Assembly: GCA_018067115.1 (NCBI GenBank)
Contig: JAGPVI010000099.1
Coordinates: forward strand, 1 to 11,352
Direction of reading: 5' to 3'
DNA from: Bizionia sp.
GTDB lineage: Bacteria; Bacteroidota; Bacteroidia; Flavobacteriales; Flavobacteriaceae
DNA length: 11,352 nt
Shown: positions 8,188-11,352 of the stretch, piece after piece
Layout of the letters: every line of letters begins with the position of its first letter
Position numbering within the stretch: the first letter of the stretch is position 1
Notes under the pieces: model-generated
What the model was told of the DNA's origin: nothing
Seen by the model: the letters and a program-made list of their open reading frames with translations, nothing else
Database searches by the model: none
Translations under genes and position numbers: made by a program

Positions 8188-9315
8188 TTATTGAAATTCT
8201 TTTGTGATTGGTTTTACTATACTATCAAAATCTGATATGTTTGGCTGAATTTGCATACCGCTTCGCAGCTTACCTATGCCCTTAACTACGATAGTTTCGC
8301 CTTGATTAATTCCAGACTCTATAACATACAAACTACCCGAAGTTCCTTTTATAGTAATCGCCTGTGATGTTGCTTTATTATCTTCTTCAACCTTATAAAC
8401 AAAAATGCTTTCTTGCTGCTCGAAAGTCGCTTCTTGAGGGACTACTACAACATTCTCAAAAACAGTAGGCACTTTAATAGTTCCGCTATTACCATTCGTT
8501 AACAGTTCATTGTCATTTTTAAATAGCGCACGGAAAGAAACTGTTCCTGAATTGGGATTAATTTGAGAGTTAATGGTTTCAATTGTTCCTTTCTCTTCAT
8601 ATTCAGTACCATTGGCTAAGATTAAAATGACTTTTGGGAAGTTTTTGATTTTGTCTGCTTTCGATTTTCCTTCAGCACTTTGAAGAAAATCTAAATACTC
8701 TTTTTCATTCATAGAATAATAAGCGTATACATTACTAATATCAGACACTGTTGTTAGTGGCTGCTGGTCGTTAGGACTTACTAAAGATCCTTTTCGCAAC
8801 CTAATACTCCCCACATATCCATCTACTGGACTTTTTATAGTACCGTACCCAATATTGGCCGCAATACCACTATATCCGCTTTTAGCTTGTGCTAATTTCG
8901 CTTTTGCTGTTTCTAATTGTACCGCACTAATAATGTTTTTTTCAACCAAAGGTTTTAATTTATCAACCTCTACCTGCGCAGCATTAACATTTGCTTTTGC
9001 AGCTGCCGCATCTTGGTTCATAGACTGTGTTTCTAATCTAAAAAGCACTTGTCCTTTTTTAACTTTCTCTCCTTCGTCTACTAAAACATCCGTGATATAT
9101 CCAGAAATTTTTGCGCGCACTTCACTATTGGTAAGTCCTTCTATATTTGTTGGGTACGTTTTATAAGTGGTTACTGTTTGTAAAGGCAATTTCACTACAG
9201 GTAACGAAGGCGCTGGGCTTGATGGTGCAGCACCGCTTTTAGCAGCATCATCTCCACAAGACATCACTAACAATAAAGCTAAAAATGGTATTGAATTTTT
9301 AAGACGTGTTTTCAT
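8188..9315 (-). CDS. RND efflux periplasmic adaptor subunit (membrane fusion protein, AcrA-like lipoprotein)
   Basis: A 375-residue periplasmic lipoprotein that bridges pump and outer-membrane channel. The signal peptide ends in the lipobox VMSC with Cys20 lipidated, followed by a Pro/Ser/Ala-rich linker (about 27-40). Domains in order: first half of the lipoyl domain (64-96, VRAKISGYITDVLVDEGEKV), an alpha-hairpin (97-158), second lipoyl half (159-192, TIKSPVDGYVGSIRLRKGS), beta-barrel (about 198-285) and membrane-proximal domain (290-360, with VVVPQEATFEQQESIFVYKV and VVKGIGKLRSGMQI). At the hairpin tip the channel-contact motif appears as Lys119, Leu123 and Ser130, spaced as Arg128/Leu132/Ser139 in AcrA. 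By my alignment from memory each hairpin helix is seven residues shorter than in AcrA. The start follows the regulator's stop by only 4 bases, so the two are tightly coupled; the pump gene follows after 22 bases. Confidence 0.95.
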   Translation of the reverse strand: MKTRLKNSIPFLALLLVMSCGDDAAKSGAAPSSPAPSLPVVKLPLQTVTTYKTYPTNIEGLTNSEVRAKISGYITDVLVDEGEKVKKGQVLFRLETQSMNQDAAAAKANVNAAQVEVDKLKPLVEKNIISAVQLETAKAKLAQAKSGYSGIAANIGYGTIKSPVDGYVGSIRLRKGSLVSPNDQQPLTTVSDISNVYAYYSMNEKEYLDFLQSAEGKSKADKIKNFPKVILILANGTEYEEKGTIETINSQINPNSGTVSFRALFKNDNELLTNGNSGTIKVPTVFENVVVVPQEATFEQQESIFVYKVEEDNKATSQAITIKGTSGSLYVIESGINQGETIVVKGIGKLRSGMQIQPNISDFDSIVKPITKEFQ

Positions 9316-9319
9316 AATT

Positions 9320-9811
9320 TTATAATCTACAATTGGTTTTATACTGTTCTATTTCTTTTATTTTCTTTAAAAACCCTTCGTTTAAATGGGTTAAATACTC
9401 TCGATATATTCTAACTAGTGCTTCTTCTTTTTGAAACTTTACTGGATTATTCTCTTTATTGTGCGCTGTAATTTTATTTATGATGTACAACTCCTGTTCG
9501 AATAATTGATTATGCCTTTCCATAGCAGTTTTTAAATAATACTTAGACATCCTGAAATAGCGTTTTCGTTCACCTGGCTTTGTATAGTATTCTATGTAAT
9601 GTAGTTGCACTAATACTTTTAAGTTATTAGACACAGAACTTTTACTTGCTTGATTTACTTTAATAATATCTTCGAAGGTTAGCCCTTCTTCGGACGCTAA
9701 AATTAAGGTGGTATAAATTCTTGCCGCCAAAGGTGTAAGATGCAAGCGTTCCTCTATTAACAAACCAACCTCCTCGGTTAGCAAATCGTTTTTATTTAAC
9801 ACTGTGTTCAT
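9320..9811 (-). CDS. GbsR/MarR-family transcriptional regulator of the efflux operon
   Basis: A 163-residue winged helix-turn-helix DNA-binding protein, first gene of the efflux operon. Residues 24-45 (LHLTPLAARIYTTLILASEE) and 45-55 (LTFEDIIKV) form the first helices. The recognition helix is about 57-70 (KSSVSNNLKVLVQL) and the wing is about 72-87 (YIEYYTKPGERKRYFRMS). The C-terminal 60 residues (90-155) are long charged helices suited to dimerisation, with no obvious metal- or cofactor-binding cluster, so the inducer is unknown. Its position ahead of the adaptor, the 4-base gap, and the large palindrome over its promoter suggest that it represses its own operon; this is inference. The start is the ATG at 9809-9811, about 17 bases after the expected transcription start. 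It is clearly paralogous to the truncated regulator at the right edge. Confidence 0.9.
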   Translation of the reverse strand: MNTVLNKNDLLTEEVGLLIEERLHLTPLAARIYTTLILASEEGLTFEDIIKVNQASKSSVSNNLKVLVQLHYIEYYTKPGERKRYFRMSKYYLKTAMERHNQLFEQELYIINKITAHNKENNPVKFQKEEALVRIYREYLTHLNEGFLKKIKEIEQYKTNCRL

Positions 9812-9834
9812 AATGCAATCACTTAAATTGAATG

Positions 9835-9865
9835 CAAATATACTTTAAGTTCGTAACATTACGAA
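9835..9865 (-). promoter_or_regulatory. Promoter of the RND efflux operon
   Basis: TATATTTG on the minus strand (9835-9842) matches the Bacteroidota -7 consensus TAnnTTTG exactly and lies 23 bases ahead of the regulator's ATG. At the expected -33 position there is TTC (9863-9865, 20-base spacing) rather than TTG, so it is a weaker or activator/repressor-tuned promoter. Most of the spacer is inside the inverted repeat described separately, and the -7 box shares six bases with the repeat's edge. Confidence 0.6.
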
Positions 9866-9878
9866 CTTAAAGTATATT
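9837..9878. promoter_or_regulatory. Perfect 19-base-arm inverted repeat, candidate operator of the GbsR/MarR regulator
   Basis: Bases 9837-9855 and 9860-9878 are exact reverse complements, separated by four bases (ACAT). The GC-containing core is GTTCGTAA-cat-TTACGAAC in outline, flanked by symmetrical AT-rich sequence (ACTTTAAG on one side, CTTAAAGT on the other). The centre lies about 19 bases upstream of the -7 box, between the -33 and -7 elements, which is the classic place for a repressor dimer to block polymerase. Since it precedes the transcription start, it is not part of the efflux mRNA leader. It could also fold as a hairpin at the end of a transcript from the transporter gene, but no T-tract follows it on either strand, so operator is the preferred reading. 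Confidence 0.75.
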
Positions 9879-9960
9879 AAAATTTTGTTATTATTTATTT
9901 ACTGGCTTAAAATGAATTATTTTAAACTGAAAAAAATATTAAAAACAGGTATATAAAGTG

Positions 9961-10860
9961 TTATCGTGGTACGTGTCGCGGTTCTTTTTTCTGTTCTCTA
10001 ATTAAATAGATACCGGCCAAAATTAATAGCCCTCCGAAAACATACCATATTGAAAATTTCTCGCCATCTAATAAGCCCCAAATAACAGCAACAATAGGCA
10101 ATAAATAGGTTACGGTACTTGCAAATACTGGAGACGTATTCTGAATAAGTTTATAGTATAAAATCATAGCAACGGCTGTACCTAAAACGGTTAGAATCCC
10201 TAAATAACCCATAGCTTCGGTAGTTTCTGGGGTAATCTGGAATCGCGTAAAAATACCTGATCCCACTAAAATAATAAAGGAAGGTATCATCCAAACAGTA
10301 AACACACCACCAGAGAGTTTTAGCGAAGGTACGTGTTGTAATTTCTCTTTAATAATTAATGCCGACAACCCGTAACACGCTGTGGCTAATACAACCAAAA
10401 GGGCATAACCTAATTGAGAATTGGATGTGGAGGATTCTGAGAAAAACATTAGTATTGCTGCTCCTAGAAATCCAATAACAGCGCCTAGTACTTGAATCCA
10501 TTTACTACGAATACCAAAAAACAAGAACCCTAAAACGAGTACAAAAACTGGCACTAAAGAATCTAAAATACCAGCCAGCGAGCTACTTACTTTAGTTTGT
10601 GCCAACGGGAATAAAAACATTGGTAAAAAATTACCAAAAAAACCAGCCATAGCCACCCAAAACAAAGTGTATTTATTCATTTTACGCAATGCAGGAATGC
10701 CAATAACAGCCATAATTAAACCTGAAACCCCAACCCGAATTGCACCAATTTCGTAAGGCGTAAAAACAAGTAATGATTTCTTTATTAAGATAAAAGAGCT
10801 CCCCCAAGTAAGCGCTATGATTATTAATAATAACCAGCGATTTTCGAATGCTTTTCCCAT
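9961..10860 (-). CDS. EamA-domain (DMT superfamily) transporter
   Basis: An inner-membrane protein of about 299 residues with two homologous EamA halves and roughly ten transmembrane helices. The first half opens with WLLLIIIALTWGSSFILIKK, the usual DMT signature, and contains LAQTKVSSSLAGILDSLVPV; the second half (from about LGYALLVVLATACYGLSALI) ends with PIVAVIWGLLDGE and a final helix before a basic tail. Family members export or exchange amino acids, nucleosides and other metabolites, but the substrate cannot be read from sequence. I place the start at the ATG on 10858-10860; an in-frame GTG six codons upstream (10876-10878) would give 305 residues and cannot be excluded, though GTG starts are uncommon in this group. 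It lies downstream of a GbsR/MarR-type regulator gene in the same direction with only about 50-70 bases between, so co-transcription is likely. A near match to the -7 box (TTAATTTG) in that gap could be a secondary promoter. Confidence 0.92.
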   Translation of the reverse strand: MGKAFENRWLLLIIIALTWGSSFILIKKSLLVFTPYEIGAIRVGVSGLIMAVIGIPALRKMNKYTLFWVAMAGFFGNFLPMFLFPLAQTKVSSSLAGILDSLVPVFVLVLGFLFFGIRSKWIQVLGAVIGFLGAAILMFFSESSTSNSQLGYALLVVLATACYGLSALIIKEKLQHVPSLKLSGGVFTVWMIPSFIILVGSGIFTRFQITPETTEAMGYLGILTVLGTAVAMILYYKLIQNTSPVFASTVTYLLPIVAVIWGLLDGEKFSIWYVFGGLLILAGIYLIREQKKEPRHVPR

Positions 10861-10931
10861 AAGTTTACTATTAGTCACGTTTTACTAACCGACTACCAAA
10901 TTAAATTAACCCTTTCGGGACATACGACTTC

Positions 10932-11352
10932 TTAAAGTGATGGGAAATCTGAAATTTCCCCAATAGTTTCAGATACCAAAACCTTCATTTTTGTTAAATA
11001 ATCTTGCGTGATTATACCCAATGACTTTTCGTTAACAAACTTCTCTTTCTGAAATTCTTTATTATAATTATTTATTTTATCGACCAGTGTTATTTGTTTC
11101 TCTAAAGACTCTAAGTAGAGCTCTAAAAACTTCAACTGAAAATATTTAGAGACTTTAAAATAGCGCTTTCTATCTCCGGGTTTTGTATAATATTCAATAT
11201 ACTTTAATTGAAGAAGCACATTTATATTTACAGATATAGAGCTCTTGCTAGCTTCAATAGCTTCTTTAATTTCTTCGAAAGTTAATCCATTACCAGACGA
11301 CATTGTTAGTAAGGCGTATATACGGGAAGCTAACGGCGATAATCCGGCGCGC
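10932..11352 (-). CDS. GbsR/MarR-family transcriptional regulator, N-terminus beyond the window
   Basis: The frame is open from the right edge to a TAA at 10932-10934. An internal ATG at 11301-11303 would give a 123-residue product, but the 16 codons before it (RAGLSPLASRIYALLT) match the first HTH helix of the neighbouring efflux regulator (HLTPLAARIYTTLI). The real start is therefore outside the window, and 139 residues are visible. The recognition helix and wing (SKSSISVNINVLLQLKYIEY, then YTKPGDRKRYF) are about three-quarters identical to the efflux regulator over 32 positions, while the C-terminal dimerisation helices have diverged. It is followed by the EamA transporter gene and probably regulates it; target and ligand are unknown. 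Compared with the 163-residue paralogue, some 20-25 residues are missing. Confidence 0.88.
   Translation of the reverse strand, partial: RAGLSPLASRIYALLTMSSGNGLTFEEIKEAIEASKSSISVNINVLLQLKYIEYYTKPGDRKRYFKVSKYFQLKFLELYLESLEKQITLVDKINNYNKEFQKEKFVNEKSLGIITQDYLTKMKVLVSETIGEISDFPSL

Noticed and set aside
9905..9927. Hairpin GCTTAAAAT/ATTTTAAAC after the EamA transporter gene as a terminator
   Set aside because: Nine weak pairs, nearly all A-T with one wobble, and no T-tract on the minus strand after it. In such AT-rich DNA this is expected by chance.
10910..10919. Small CCC-GAAA-GGG hairpin between the second regulator and the EamA transporter
   Set aside because: Only three base pairs and no clean T-tract; not enough to call a terminator or attenuator.
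1..11352. Mobile elements, CRISPR, toxin-antitoxin, phage or defence genes, and tRNA or other RNA genes
   Set aside because: No transposase, integrase, direct-repeat array, small paired genes or cloverleaf-like sequence was seen; all coding space is taken by common transporter, regulator and housekeeping families.

Overview
The window is AT-rich DNA with every gene on the minus strand, so gene order below is given in the direction of transcription, from high to low coordinates. It looks like chromosomal DNA of a Bacteroidota member, most likely a flavobacterium (Flavobacteriaceae). This rests on the AT-rich intergenic sequence, the lack of clear Shine-Dalgarno sequences, two matches to the Bacteroidota -7 box TAnnTTTG, GbsR/MarR-type regulators, lipoprotein forms of both the efflux adaptor and the outer-membrane factor, and a GAF protein of a type I associate with flavobacteria. 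The assignment is inference; there is no rRNA or marker gene here.

Right part (11352 to about 9880): a GbsR/MarR-type winged-helix regulator enters from the right edge with its N-terminus cut off, followed by an EamA/DMT-family ten-helix transporter. The two probably form a regulator-transporter pair.

Centre (9878 to 3551): a complete tripartite RND multidrug efflux operon. It starts with a second GbsR/MarR regulator, paralogous to the first, then a lipoprotein periplasmic adaptor, an AcrB-like inner-membrane pump and a TolC/OprM-like outer-membrane lipoprotein. Gaps between genes are 4, 22 and 20 bases, and the operon ends in a strong intrinsic terminator. In front of it lies a perfect inverted repeat with 19-base arms that runs into the -7 box, a strong candidate for the regulator's own operator. 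The simplest model is that the regulator represses the whole operon, itself included, and a ligand releases it.

Left part (3550 to 1): a MscS-family mechanosensitive channel with its own well-formed Bacteroidota promoter just after the efflux terminator, an acyl-CoA thioesterase II (TesB) with a recognisable catalytic triad, and the N-terminal 417 residues of a GAF-domain protein that runs off the left edge. These three look like separate housekeeping genes.

No mobile element, CRISPR array, RNA gene or phage feature was seen, and no gene-free stretch exceeds 150 bases. I did not find an undescribed system. The most informative signals are the long operator-like palindrome, the paired paralogous regulators, and family-level deviations in the pump and adaptor.
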